A stretch of DNA of 64,000 nucleotides. It comes from JAAFIM01 sp964467315 (lineage in GTDB: Bacteria; Bacteroidota; Bacteroidia; Chitinophagales; Saprospiraceae). A model generated the notes under the pieces. The model ran no database searches. It saw only the letters and a list, made by a program, of their open reading frames with translations, and was not told the origin of the DNA. The stretch is taken from assembly GCA_964467315.1 (NCBI GenBank), contig CAYXSA010000002.1, forward strand, positions 56,997-120,996, read 5' to 3'. This document shows positions 42,723 through 51,062 of the stretch, piece by piece; the stretch's first letter is position 1, and the number at the start of each line of letters is the position of its first letter. Position numbers and translations under genes: made by a program.

Positions 42723-45700
42723 ATGAAAAAACGCCAAAAATATAGCATTTATGCGGCTTTCTTGCTTTTTGCAGCCATGCCGACAGCAGCGACTTGGGCA
42801 CAAAAAACCGCCGTTTTTGCCGATGCAGATGCGACCTATGAGCGCGGCATGAGCTTTTACGAACAGGGTTTGTACGGCAAAGCCATAGAGGAATTTGATG
42901 TCCTGCTGAAAACGCCGCAGACAGGCACGAACCGCCGCGACGAGGCAAAGCGCCTCAATGCCGAATTGTACCATGCCGTAGCCGCCCTGCGGCTCGATAA
43001 TGCCGATGCAGAAAAGGAATTGCAGGCTTTTATTTATCGGCATTCGCCCGCTTCCGTCGCCTCCGTAGCAAGGCTCGAAATCGGTAGATACTACCACCAA
43101 AAACGCCAACACGATAAAACAATACAGTATTTATCGGACATTCCCGCCGCCGACCTCTCGACCAAAGAACTCGTAGAGATGAAATTTAGGCTCGGCTATG
43201 CCCACTTCGGCAAGAAAGATTTCAAGAAAGCGCAGCCCCTCTTTCAACAAATACGGGGCGTAAAGGGCGATTTCTACGAGCCCAGCAATTACTATTTCGG
43301 CGTTTGCGCTTACTACGAAAATAATATGTCTGCTGCTTTAGAGGCGTTTAAGCTGGTCGTAGGCGACAAAAAAAATAAGTACAGCACCGTCGTGCCCCTG
43401 TATATCTGCCAAATTTACTTCCAGCAGAAAAATTATAAGGAAGTGATTGACTACGGAAAAACGGTGGCAGGCAACACGGATTTGCGTGAAAGGGAACAAG
43501 TCGCCAAACTTATCGGACAGTCCTATTTTGAGCTGCGCGACTATGCCCAAGCCGCCACCTATTTGGCGCAATACGTGGAGCAGTCGCAAAAGGTATCGCA
43601 AGAGGATTTGTATCAGCTTGCCTACTCGCAGTATCGCGTTAGCAACTACGCGAAGGCTATCCCAACCTTTGAGCAGCTCAATACGCTCAACTCCGACTTG
43701 GGGCAAAATGCCGTGTACAACCTCGCCGACTGCTACCTAAAAACGGGCAACAAAACGGCGGCGCGCATGGCTTTCCAGCGCGCAGGCAGCATGAGTTTCG
43801 ATAAAAACATACAGGAAGATGCGTTTATGAATTACGCTAAACTCTCGTATGAATTGGGTTTCGACAACGAGGCGATACAGGCTTTGCAAAAGGTAGAGGA
43901 AAAGTCCGACTACTACGGCGAGGCACAAAATCTCTTGAGCAAGATATTTTTAGCAACCCGCGACTACGAAACGGCGCTAAAAACCCTGCGCGCTTTCAGC
44001 CCCAAAACGCCGAAAATCAAGGAAACGCATCAGCGCGTAGCCTATATGCGCGGCATACAACTGATGCGCGATAAGCAGCTAAAGCCCGCTATGACGCTGT
44101 TTGATGAAGCCATGAGCGCCGATGGCAAACACCAAGAAACGACAGCGCTCACGCACTTTTGGCGCGCCGACCTCTATTATCAAGAGGAGCAGTACGCCAA
44201 AACCGTAGCCGACTACGAAGCCTATCTAAAACTTGCCTCGCGCCTGCCCAATCTGCCCGAAAATTCGCAGCCCGAAATAGCGCATTACGGTTTGGGCTAT
44301 GCTTATTTGCGCCAAGATAAGCATAAGCAGGCGGCAGATGCTTTTGGGCAATGCGCCGATGCGCTTGCGCCCAAAGTTAAGCGATTGAGCGATGATTATG
44401 TTGCCGATTATGTGTATCCCGATGCGCTTTTGCGGGCGGGCGACTGCTATTTGTATCAAAATAATTATGGCAAAGCAGCAGGCTTTTACCGCAATATCAT
44501 CGACAATAATTATGGCAATACGGACTATGCGCTGTATCAGCTAAGCCTCACGTATCAGTATGCGCCCACACCGCAGCCTTATGAGCAACTGGCGCTTTTG
44601 GATAAATTGGTGAAAAATTATCCACAGTCGCTCTATGCCGACGATGCCCTTTATTCTATCGGTTACGCCTATTTTAATCTGCGCCGCTACGATTTGGCGC
44701 AGGAATCTTACGCGAAATTGATAAAAGAGTATCCGCAAAGCGAGTTTGTGCCGCGCGCGCTGCTCATTCAGGGGCGTATCGCCTACAATGCGGGCAGAAA
44801 GGAAGAGGCTTTACGCTTGTATGAGGCGGCTTTTCGACACAATCCGCAAGGCGAGCAAGCGCAGGCAGCCCTTGCCGATATGCGCGCCATCTATGCCGAA
44901 ACGGGCAATATGGACGGCTATTTTGCCTTTTTGGGCACCGTTTCGGGCTATACCGTCAAGGAAGATGATAGAGATTCTATCATGTTCGATGCGGCGCAGG
45001 GGCAGTACAAAGGGCGCGAATGGCAAAACGCCGCCAATAGCTTTACGGCTTATTTGCAGCGCTACCCCACAGGCAATAGCAGCCAACGCGCTCGCTTCCT
45101 ACGCGGCGAAAGCAATTTTAATCTGAAAAAGTATAGCGATGCGTTGCCCGATTTTCGCGCCGTTTCCGATGCCAATAATCCCGAATTCTCAGAAGTTGCC
45201 AACCTGCGCGCCGCCGAAATTAGCTATCATATCCTCAAAAATTATACGGACGCGTTTAGCTTCTACACGCGCTTAGACAAGTACGCCACGACGGACGAAA
45301 ATCGACATACCGCCCAATTTTTTGCCATGCGCAGCGCCTATTGGGGCAAAAATTGGAACGAGTTGCCCCTCGCTGTCGAGAGATTTTTGAAAAATACCCG
45401 CGCCAGCCAAAACGAAAAAGCCGAAGCCTATTTTTTCCTCGCCAAGTCCCAACAAGAGGCAAAGAATTTAGCCAAAGCCAAAGAGAACTATCAAACCAAT
45501 ATAGAGCTTTCGGGCGGCGATGTTTTTTCCGCCGAAGCGCGCTACCGCATCGCCCAAATTACCTACTTGGAGCGCGACCTCACGAAGGCTAAAGACCTCT
45601 GTTTCAAAGTCAATAAGGAGTCGCCCGACCACATAGATTGGGTCGTGCGCGCCTTCATTTTGCTCGCCGATATCTACGCCGAAGAAAAAAATCTCTTCCA

Positions 45701-45833
45701 AGCCAAAGCCACGCTCGAAAGCGTCGTCAATAACTACAAAGGCGAAGGCACCGACCCCGAACTCGCCCAAGAGGCGCGTACCAAGCTCGAACTCGTCAAA
45801 AAAGCCGAAGCCGATAAGTCTAAACTTAAGTAG
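42723..45833 (+). CDS. Exported TPR-repeat protein
   Basis: 1036 aa with a signal peptide (YAAFLLFAAMPTAATWAQ) and about 20 tetratricopeptide repeats along the whole length (ATYERGMSFYEQGLYGKAIE; PLYICQIYFQQKNYKEVIDY; ALYSIGYAYFNLRRYDLAQE; AIYAETGNMDGYFAFL). Proteins of this ~1000-aa class occur across Bacteroidota; some resemble YbgF/BamD-type periplasmic scaffolds, but no enzyme domain is present. It is likely an envelope assembly scaffold (inference). It stands alone between R16 and R17, and ATG 42723 begins the signal peptide. Confidence 0.85.
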   Translation: MKKRQKYSIYAAFLLFAAMPTAATWAQKTAVFADADATYERGMSFYEQGLYGKAIEEFDVLLKTPQTGTNRRDEAKRLNAELYHAVAALRLDNADAEKELQAFIYRHSPASVASVARLEIGRYYHQKRQHDKTIQYLSDIPAADLSTKELVEMKFRLGYAHFGKKDFKKAQPLFQQIRGVKGDFYEPSNYYFGVCAYYENNMSAALEAFKLVVGDKKNKYSTVVPLYICQIYFQQKNYKEVIDYGKTVAGNTDLREREQVAKLIGQSYFELRDYAQAATYLAQYVEQSQKVSQEDLYQLAYSQYRVSNYAKAIPTFEQLNTLNSDLGQNAVYNLADCYLKTGNKTAARMAFQRAGSMSFDKNIQEDAFMNYAKLSYELGFDNEAIQALQKVEEKSDYYGEAQNLLSKIFLATRDYETALKTLRAFSPKTPKIKETHQRVAYMRGIQLMRDKQLKPAMTLFDEAMSADGKHQETTALTHFWRADLYYQEEQYAKTVADYEAYLKLASRLPNLPENSQPEIAHYGLGYAYLRQDKHKQAADAFGQCADALAPKVKRLSDDYVADYVYPDALLRAGDCYLYQNNYGKAAGFYRNIIDNNYGNTDYALYQLSLTYQYAPTPQPYEQLALLDKLVKNYPQSLYADDALYSIGYAYFNLRRYDLAQESYAKLIKEYPQSEFVPRALLIQGRIAYNAGRKEEALRLYEAAFRHNPQGEQAQAALADMRAIYAETGNMDGYFAFLGTVSGYTVKEDDRDSIMFDAAQGQYKGREWQNAANSFTAYLQRYPTGNSSQRARFLRGESNFNLKKYSDALPDFRAVSDANNPEFSEVANLRAAEISYHILKNYTDAFSFYTRLDKYATTDENRHTAQFFAMRSAYWGKNWNELPLAVERFLKNTRASQNEKAEAYFFLAKSQQEAKNLAKAKENYQTNIELSGGDVFSAEARYRIAQITYLERDLTKAKDLCFKVNKESPDHIDWVVRAFILLADIYAEEKNLFQAKATLESVVNNYKGEGTDPELAQEARTKLELVKKAEADKSKLK

Positions 45834-45846
45834 TTTTGATTTTTGG

Positions 45847-46015
45847 GCGTGCCCCCGCCCCTGCCTGCGCTGTAAAGCCGTAGCAAGCTACGGCTCGCGC
45901 AGGCACCCCGCGCCGCAGGCGCGGGGCAAAAAGGGGGGCGGGGTCGGGCTATTCGGGGCGTATCATCATCGCCCCGCTGGGGCGAATGTTGATTCGCCCC
46001 TACTATCCCTCACGC
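45847..46015 (-). repeat. Three-way-junction repeat R17
   Basis: Reverse copy starting 14 bp after the TPR-gene stop. One arm carries GCCGTAGCAAGCTACGGC, the other GGGGCGAATGTTGATTCGCC. At 169 bp it is among the largest copies. Confidence 0.92.
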
Positions 46016-46033
46016 AAAAAAAACGCAAAAAAC

Positions 46034-46064
46034 TTGCTCAACCCAAAAAAGCGTTTTATTTTTG
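46034..46064 (+). promoter_or_regulatory. Promoter TTG-N20-TATTTTTG for rpsT
   Basis: TTG at 46034-46036, 20-bp spacer and TATTTTTG at 46057-46064 fit the Bacteroidota -33/-7 promoter, 79 bp before the rpsT ATG. Confidence 0.65.
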
Positions 46065-46142
46065 CGCTCTGTTATGCGCAGCAAAGACTGCCGCGCCCAA
46101 TTTATACTTCCATTCCATCGCAATAATACTCCATACCATCTA

Positions 46143-46415
46143 ATGGCAAACCACAAATCTTCTAAAAAACGCGCCCGCCAAATCGCTAAAAAGCGCCTTC
46201 ACAACCGCTACTACAAAAAATCAACTCGCACAGCTATCAAAAAACTGCGCTTGACTACCGACGCTGCTGAAGCTCAAAAACAACTCGCTAACGTTATCGG
46301 CATGATTGACCGCTTGGCTAAAACTGGTCAATTCCACGACAATAAAGCCTCCAACCTCAAGAGCAGCCTGCAAAAACACGTCAACAAACTCGCTAAAGGC
46401 GCAGTCGCTGCCTAA
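46143..46415 (+). CDS. rpsT: 30S ribosomal protein S20
   Basis: Binds 16S rRNA helices near the base of the small subunit. 90 aa, starting MANHKSSKKRARQIAKKRLH, with KKSTRTAIKKLR and MIDRLAKTGQFHDNKAS, then the closing KSSLQKHVNKLAKG; the length is right for bacterial S20. The frame is open 27 codons earlier, but that part overlaps the promoter; ATG 46143 is the family start. The DUF5606 gene follows 14 bp downstream in the same unit, ended by the hairpin at 46847. Confidence 0.97.
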   Translation: MANHKSSKKRARQIAKKRLHNRYYKKSTRTAIKKLRLTTDAAEAQKQLANVIGMIDRLAKTGQFHDNKASNLKSSLQKHVNKLAKGAVAA

Positions 46416-46429
46416 GCCATACGATACAC

Positions 46430-46828
46430 ATGAACTTAGACCGCATCATCGCTATCAACGGAAAAACTGGCTTGTTCCGCATGATAGCGAACCAAAATAA
46501 CGGCTTACTCGTCGAAGACCTACAGACGAAAATCCGCCAATTCGCCTCTGGTCGCCTCAACGACTTCACACCCCTCGCCTCTGTTTCTATCTATACCACC
46601 AACGCGGAAGAAGAAACCATCGAGCTGGCAAAAGTCTTTGAAGCTATGCACCAGCAAATCAACGAAAATCCGCTGCCCGCAAGTGGCGCTTCTTCCAATG
46701 ACCTGCGCGAATACTTCCTGCGCGTCATGCCTACGCACGACCGCGAAAAAGTGCTTATCAGCCATATCAAAAAAATTATACGCTGGTTTAGCTGCCTGCA
46801 AGAAGTAAATTTCTTCCAAGCCGCCTAA
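46430..46828 (+). CDS. DUF5606 family protein
   Basis: 132 aa. The opening MNLDRIIAINGKTGLFRMIA and NGLLVEDLQTKIRQFASGR follow the DUF5606 pattern of Bacteroidota (a short Sm-like N-terminal half, xxIIxIxGxxGLYxxxxxxxxGxIVExL), followed by helices (EETIELAKVFEAMHQQI, LREYFLRVMPTHDREKVLIS) and IKKIIRWFSCLQE. The role is unknown. It shares a transcript with rpsT, which hints at a translation- or RNA-related function, but only by position. Confidence 0.8.
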   Translation: MNLDRIIAINGKTGLFRMIANQNNGLLVEDLQTKIRQFASGRLNDFTPLASVSIYTTNAEEETIELAKVFEAMHQQINENPLPASGASSNDLREYFLRVMPTHDREKVLISHIKKIIRWFSCLQEVNFFQAA

Positions 46829-46846
46829 GACCAATCTATAAGATAC

Positions 46847-46889
46847 AAAACCACCAAAGCCCAAGAAAGTGCGATGGTGGTTTTTTTTT
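46847..46889 (+). terminator. Terminator of the rpsT-DUF5606 unit
   Basis: AAAACCACCA pairs with TGGTGGTTTT with an ~18-nt loop, and an uninterrupted T-run of ten or more follows. Confidence 0.85.
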
Positions 46890-46903
46890 ACCTTTGTGCT
46901 TTG

Positions 46904-47092
46904 GTAAAAAGTAGTAAGTAATAAGACTAAGAGGCTGCGCGACAATGCGCATATTATAGCAAACTGATTTTAGGAAAAAGATTTATTAAGCGGTTCGGCA
47001 TTAAGCCAAATTAGATAATAAACCTTTATGTTCCTTTGAAAGCCCCTACCAGTCAACTTACTACCTACTACCTACTACTTTTTACTTAAGTA
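46904..47092. repeat. Inverted pair of TAGTAAG-type tandem repeats
   Basis: AAAAAGTAGTAAGTAATAAG near 46907-46925 is mirrored by CTTACTACCTACTACCTAC and TTTTTACTT at 47050-47092. The same arrangement recurs upstream of crtB (59412-59530). Between the arms no gene is seen. Confidence 0.55.
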
Positions 47093-47116
47093 TTTACCTA
47101 CATTTTGCCCCGCTGT

Positions 47117-48046
47117 ATGAGTATGATATATGAATTTTTTCGCCCTGTTTTAGAGTTCAAAAATCCCTTATTGATGGCGATACCCTTTTATATCGTCTGT
47201 ATGGGCTTGGAGCTGTATATCAACTGGCGAGAGCGCAGGGAGTACTACGTCGCCAAAGACAGCGCGGCAAGTATATCTATGGGCATCGGTTCTATTTTTG
47301 CCGACTTGCTCGCTAAGTCTACCGCCTTTATACTGTTTACGCACCTTTTTGAGTGGGGCGGCTTTTTCAAAGAGCAGCTAAGTTGGACTGTAGGGGGCTG
47401 GATTTTGTTGTTTTTTCTCGACGATTTTACGTTCTATTGGCATCATCGCATGTCGCATGAGGTGCGTATTTTTTGGGCGGCGCATGTGCATCATCATTCT
47501 TCGGAGCAGTACAATCTAAGCACGGCGCTGCGGCAAAGCTGGACGGAGGTATTTCATAAATACTTCTTTTTTCTCTGGCTGCCCCTGCTTGGTTTCGAGC
47601 CGATAATGGTGCTTACACAGATGAGTATCAACCTGATATATCAGTTTTGGATACATACAAAATTTGTCAAAAAGCTGCCTTCCTTTATTGAATTTATTTT
47701 CAATACGCCCTCGCATCATCGGGTACACCATGCTTCGAATGTTTTGTATTTGGATAGAAACCATGCGGGCACGCTGATAATTTGGGATAGGCTTTTCGGC
47801 ACTTTTGCAGAGGAAAGGGACGAAGTGCCTGTGGTGTACGGCATCACGACGAATATACACACCTACAACCCTTTGCGCATTGCTACGCACGAATATGGGA
47901 GCTTGTGGCGGGATTTGCGGCGAGCGCCTACCTTTCGGGCTAAGTTGGGTTATCTATTTATGCCGCCTGGTTGGTCGCACGATGGCTCTACGCTGACGGC
48001 AAACGAGATGCGCCGCCAACTCGGAGAAAGGAAAGATAATTTTTAG
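47117..48046 (+). CDS. Sterol desaturase / fatty acid hydroxylase family protein
   Basis: Integral-membrane di-iron oxygenase family. 309 aa with about five hydrophobic segments (PLLMAIPFYIVCMGLELYI; AKSTAFILFTHLFEWGGFF; TVGGWILLFFLDDFTFYW). The His clusters that bind iron are complete: HHRMSHE near 118, HVHHHS near 131, and HHRVHHASN near 205. It hydroxylates or desaturates a lipid tail; the substrate is unknown, and it is distinct from the crtZ-type enzyme at 61272. ATG 47117 follows a weak TTG alternative. It stands alone between the tandem-repeat pair and R18. Confidence 0.88.
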   Translation: MSMIYEFFRPVLEFKNPLLMAIPFYIVCMGLELYINWRERREYYVAKDSAASISMGIGSIFADLLAKSTAFILFTHLFEWGGFFKEQLSWTVGGWILLFFLDDFTFYWHHRMSHEVRIFWAAHVHHHSSEQYNLSTALRQSWTEVFHKYFFFLWLPLLGFEPIMVLTQMSINLIYQFWIHTKFVKKLPSFIEFIFNTPSHHRVHHASNVLYLDRNHAGTLIIWDRLFGTFAEERDEVPVVYGITTNIHTYNPLRIATHEYGSLWRDLRRAPTFRAKLGYLFMPPGWSHDGSTLTANEMRRQLGERKDNF

Positions 48047-48083
48047 GGGCTGCCCCGCCGCGCCTTTCGCGGCAGGGGTTTTT

Positions 48084-48187
48084 GCGTGAGGGATAGTAGG
48101 GGCGCTGTAGGGACAAGGCATGCCTTGTCCCTACGTTTGCGCCCCGCATAGCCCGACCGCCTGCCCTTTTCAGGCAGGCGGGCACGC
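48084..48187 (+). repeat. Three-way-junction repeat R18
   Basis: Forward copy between convergent genes. The first arm carries GGGACAAGGCATGCCTTG nested in a GGGGCG/CGCCCC stem, the same module as R12; the second arm is CCGCCTGCC/GGCAGGCGG. Confidence 0.95.
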
Positions 48188-48206
48188 CCCCAAAAAAATG
48201 GACGGT

Positions 48207-48578
48207 TTAACTATTGCCGCGTAGGGACATGAGCAAAATGCCCGCGAGTACGAGCGCTGCGCCCGCGTAGGAGAAAAAATTTTGCCGCTCGGCGAAGATA
48301 AAAATGCCAATCAGGAAGGTCAAAAGGAAATTGATGCCTGTGGATACGGGCAAAATGTAAGTCATTTTGGCGATGGAAAGGGCTTTGAAGACGACGAGCG
48401 CCGACATAAAGACGAAACTTAGCCCTAAGATGGTTTTCCAATAGAGGAGAAACCAAAAATAATCGGCGAAGCTGCCCAGTGTGCGCCCTTCGAGCGCCGA
48501 TTTTATCGTAGCCGAGCCTGCGACGTTGAGCCCCGCGTAGAGGGCGCATAAAAATAGTTCGAACCAGAATTTTGGCAT
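48207..48578 (-). CDS. SMR/EamA-like small membrane transporter
   Basis: 123 aa, four transmembrane helices (about 5-22, 38-58, 64-86, 96-116). GSATIKSALEGRTL near 22 and the closing FAERQNFFSYAGAALVLAGI resemble the EmrE-type small multidrug resistance/EamA fold (one-half DMT transporter). The substrate is unknown. It abuts the panB stop with no gap on the minus strand, so the two are cotranscribed. Confidence 0.75.
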   Translation of the reverse strand: MPKFWFELFLCALYAGLNVAGSATIKSALEGRTLGSFADYFWFLLYWKTILGLSFVFMSALVVFKALSIAKMTYILPVSTGINFLLTFLIGIFIFAERQNFFSYAGAALVLAGILLMSLRGNS

Positions 48579-49403
48579 CTACTTGTACTGCTCCTGTTCG
48601 TTGGGGAAATCTTTGCTTTTTACATCGGTAATATAGCGTTCGGTGGCGTTTTTAATCTCGTCGAATAGGCTCAAATAGCGGCGCAAGAAGCGCGGTTGAA
48701 ACTCTTTGGTGATGCCGAGCATATCGTGCGTAACGAGCACCTGCCCGTCTACGCCACCGCCTGCACCGATGCCGATGACGGGAATTAGCAGCTTTTCGGC
48801 GACTTCTTGGGCGAGGGGAGCGGGGATTTTCTCCAAAATAAGCGCAAAGCAGCCCAATTCTTGGAGTAAAAGCGCATCTTCGATGAGTTTTTGGGCTTCT
48901 ACCTCTTCTTTGGCGCGGACGGTGTAGGTGCCGAATTTGTAGATGGATTGGGGCATTAGACCCAAGTGCCCCATGACGGGCACGCCTGCGGAGAGGATGC
49001 GTTTTACGGATTCTTGCACTTCGCTACCGCCTTCGAGTTTTACGGCATGTCCGCCCGACTCTTTCATAATGCGGATGGTGGATTCGAGCGCCATGCGCGA
49101 ATTGCCTTGATAGGAGCCGAAGGGCAGGTCGACGACGACCAAAGCGCGGTCTACGGCGCGGACGACCGATTGCGCGTGGTATATCATCTGGTCTAAGGTA
49201 ATGGGCAGGGTCGTTTGATGCCCTGCCATCACATTGGATGCGGAGTCGCCGACGAGCAAAACATCAACTCCTGCCGCGTCTAAGATGCGCGCCATCGAGA
49301 AGTCGTAAGCCGTGAGCATAGATATTTTTTCGCCGCGCTCTTTCATGGCTTGGAGCGTGTGCGTGGTTACTTTTTTGGCGGGGGTAGGTTGGTGTACGGA
49401 CAT
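48579..49403 (-). CDS. panB: 3-methyl-2-oxobutanoate hydroxymethyltransferase
   Basis: Transfers a hydroxymethyl group from 5,10-methylene-THF to 2-oxoisovalerate, giving ketopantoate for pantothenate and CoA. 274 aa with all signature parts: SMLTAYDFSMARILDAAGVD, LLVGDSASNVMAGHQTTLP (Mg ligand Asp), VVDLPFGSYQ, VKLEGGSEV, GVPVMGHLGLMPQS, the catalytic Glu in LILEKIPAPLA, and IPVIGIGAGGGVDGQVLV. The frame is open 16 codons earlier, inside an inverted repeat; ATG 49403 is the plausible start. panC and panD are not in the window. The SMR-like gene follows directly. Confidence 0.96.
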   Translation of the reverse strand: MSVHQPTPAKKVTTHTLQAMKERGEKISMLTAYDFSMARILDAAGVDVLLVGDSASNVMAGHQTTLPITLDQMIYHAQSVVRAVDRALVVVDLPFGSYQGNSRMALESTIRIMKESGGHAVKLEGGSEVQESVKRILSAGVPVMGHLGLMPQSIYKFGTYTVRAKEEVEAQKLIEDALLLQELGCFALILEKIPAPLAQEVAEKLLIPVIGIGAGGGVDGQVLVTHDMLGITKEFQPRFLRRYLSLFDEIKNATERYITDVKSKDFPNEQEQYK

Positions 49404-49432
49404 TGTTTTTTTGTTGTATGTTTGGCGGCTCG

Positions 49433-49676
49433 CTGGTATAGCTTCGCTCACTGCGTTTGCTGCGCTGGTACTGCTCGCCTTCGGCTCGCTGGTAGCAAGT
49501 ACTTTAATTGTGTACGGATTAAAACATAGTTTGTATCGGCATTTGAAGACGACAATTATTTATACAATATTTTATATACTTGCTACCACTGCCGCGAGCG
49601 CAGCGAGCGGCATAGTACCAGCGAGCCGAAGGCGAGCAGTACCAGCGCAGCGAACGCAGTGAGCGAAGCTATACCT
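49433..49676. repeat. Large inverted repeat between panB and mutY
   Basis: The left arm (49433-49504) and right arm (~49578-49676) are inverted copies sharing CAGCGAGCCGAAGGCGAGCA and CAGTGAGCGAAGCTATACC. The right arm contains an extra ~32-bp segment that is a family 2 repeat core, missing from the left. A strong cruciform over the divergent promoter region of panB and mutY is possible. Confidence 0.75.
49578..49619 (+). repeat. Repeat family 2 copy inside the inverted repeat
   Basis: ACTTGCTACCACTGCCGC, with a modified hairpin (GCGAGCGCAGCGAGCGG), ending CATAGTACC. Confidence 0.7.
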
Positions 49677-49686
49677 ACTACTACTT

Positions 49687-50745
49687 ATGAGCGACTGGTT
49701 TGTATCGAATTTATTGGATTGGGGCGGGCGGGTGGTACGACCGCTGGCATGGCGAGGGGAGCGTGATGCGTATCGTATTTTGCTGTCGGAGATATTGCTG
49801 CAGCAAACGCGAGCGGAGCAGGGCGAGCCTTATTATTTGCGATTTGTGGCGGCTTTCCCGACGGTGGCGGATTTGGCGGAAGCGGCTCAGGACGATATAC
49901 TCAAACTCTGGGAGGGTTTGGGTTATTATGCGCGGGCGCGGAATCTGCATAAGGCGGCGAAGCAGATAATGGAGCGGCATGGGGGGCAGTTGCCTGCTGA
50001 TTATGCGGCTTTGCGGGCTTTGTCGGGGGTGGGGGACTATACGGCATCGGCTATAGCTTCCTTTGCCTTTGATTTGCCGTATGCGGTAGTAGATGGCAAT
50101 GTATATCGAGTTTTGTCGCGTTTTTTCGGCATAGAAACGCCGATAGATACGACAAAGGGGAAGAAGGAATTTGCAGAGTTGGCGCAGCGGCTTTTGCCTG
50201 CTGCGAAAGCCGCCGCTTACAATCAGGCGATTATGGATTTTGGGGCGACTTTGTGCCGCCCTGCGCGTCCGCTCTGTGCAGAATGCCCTTTGCGAAGGGA
50301 TTGCCGAGCTTGGGAATTGGGTAGAGTGGAGGCACTCCCACAAAAGTCGAAAAAAATCGCAAAAAAGCAGCGCTATTTTTATTATTTCGTTTTTGAGTAT
50401 GCGGGGCAGGTTTATTTGCGGCAGCGTGCGGATAAGGACGTATGGCAGGGCTTGTACGATTTTCCGAGTGTGGAGCTATCGGATAGGGTAGAGGTGGAGG
50501 ATTTGTTGCGGCAATTTCCGCTGCCTGCGGGGGCGGCATTGCAGGGGGTGCGGGGCAGTTTTTCGCAGCAATTGACGCATCAAAAAATTAGTGCCTTGTT
50601 TTTGGAAGTACGGCTTAGTGCGCCGCTGCCGCAGGGGGAGGATTGGGCGGGAGCGTTTGCGCTGCCGCGTGGGGAGGCGGAGGGGCGTTATCCTTTTCCG
50701 AAGCTCGTGGTGGATTATTGGCGGGCGGGGAAAAGTGAAAAGTGA
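49687..50745 (+). CDS. mutY: A/G-specific adenine DNA glycosylase
   Basis: Removes adenine mispaired with 8-oxoguanine. 352 aa. Catalytic Glu in SEILLQQTRAEQ (~36), helix-hairpin-helix LSGVGDYTASAIASFAF (~116), catalytic Asp in YAVVDGNVYRVLSRFFG (~137), [4Fe-4S] cysteines in CRPARPLCAECPLRRDC with C-x6-C-x2-C-x5-C spacing (~194-210), and a C-terminal NUDIX-like 8-oxoG-recognition domain from ~230. The last residues (SEK) and the stop are encoded by AAAAGTG tandem repeats, so repeat-length change could alter the C-terminus. Confidence 0.96.
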   Translation: MSDWFVSNLLDWGGRVVRPLAWRGERDAYRILLSEILLQQTRAEQGEPYYLRFVAAFPTVADLAEAAQDDILKLWEGLGYYARARNLHKAAKQIMERHGGQLPADYAALRALSGVGDYTASAIASFAFDLPYAVVDGNVYRVLSRFFGIETPIDTTKGKKEFAELAQRLLPAAKAAAYNQAIMDFGATLCRPARPLCAECPLRRDCRAWELGRVEALPQKSKKIAKKQRYFYYFVFEYAGQVYLRQRADKDVWQGLYDFPSVELSDRVEVEDLLRQFPLPAGAALQGVRGSFSQQLTHQKISALFLEVRLSAPLPQGEDWAGAFALPRGEAEGRYPFPKLVVDYWRAGKSEK

Positions 50746-50778
50746 AAAGTGAAAAGTGAAAAGTGAAAAGTGAAAAGG
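50730..50778 (+). repeat. Seven AAAAGTG heptamers at the mutY stop
   Basis: Seven perfect 7-bp units spanning the end of mutY (TGA 50743-50745). The unit is not a multiple of three, so gain or loss upstream of the stop would shift the frame. Confidence 0.9.
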
Positions 50779-50844
50779 TTGTGTAGTGCGGCAAGAGCCG
50801 TTGCATGCAACGGCTGTACAGCGCCCGCCTTTGCGGGCGCGTTT

Positions 50845-50956
50845 GCGTGAGGGATAGCAATGTAGAGCCGTAGCATGGCACAAGTGCGTAAGCACGCCGT
50901 GCTACGGCTCGCAATGGATAGCCCGACCGCCCGACCTTTAAGGAGGGCGGGCACGC
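50845..50956 (+). repeat. Three-way-junction repeat R19 with nested insertion
   Basis: Forward copy. Its palindromic arm GCCGTAGCATG | CTACGGC is split at the centre by the GTGCGTAAGCACGCCGTG module, itself a hairpin. The second arm CCGCCC/GGGCGG is close to that of R3. Upstream, a CCGTTGCATGCAACGG palindrome and GCGCCCGCCTTTGCGGGCGC hairpin match those before R5. Confidence 0.93.
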
Positions 50957-51062
50957 CAAAGAATTACGAATTACGATTGTGCTTTGTGTAAATGCTTTAT
51001 TATCAATGCTTTATGTGCAATCGTAATTCGCTACGCGTTCACTTCGTGTTCGTAACTCGCAT

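Noticed and set aside
50853..50945. Many small ORFs across the R repeats with SGY...LLSLT-like peptides
   Set aside because: They are the repeated DNA translated in the same phases; the same peptides recur wherever an R copy occurs.
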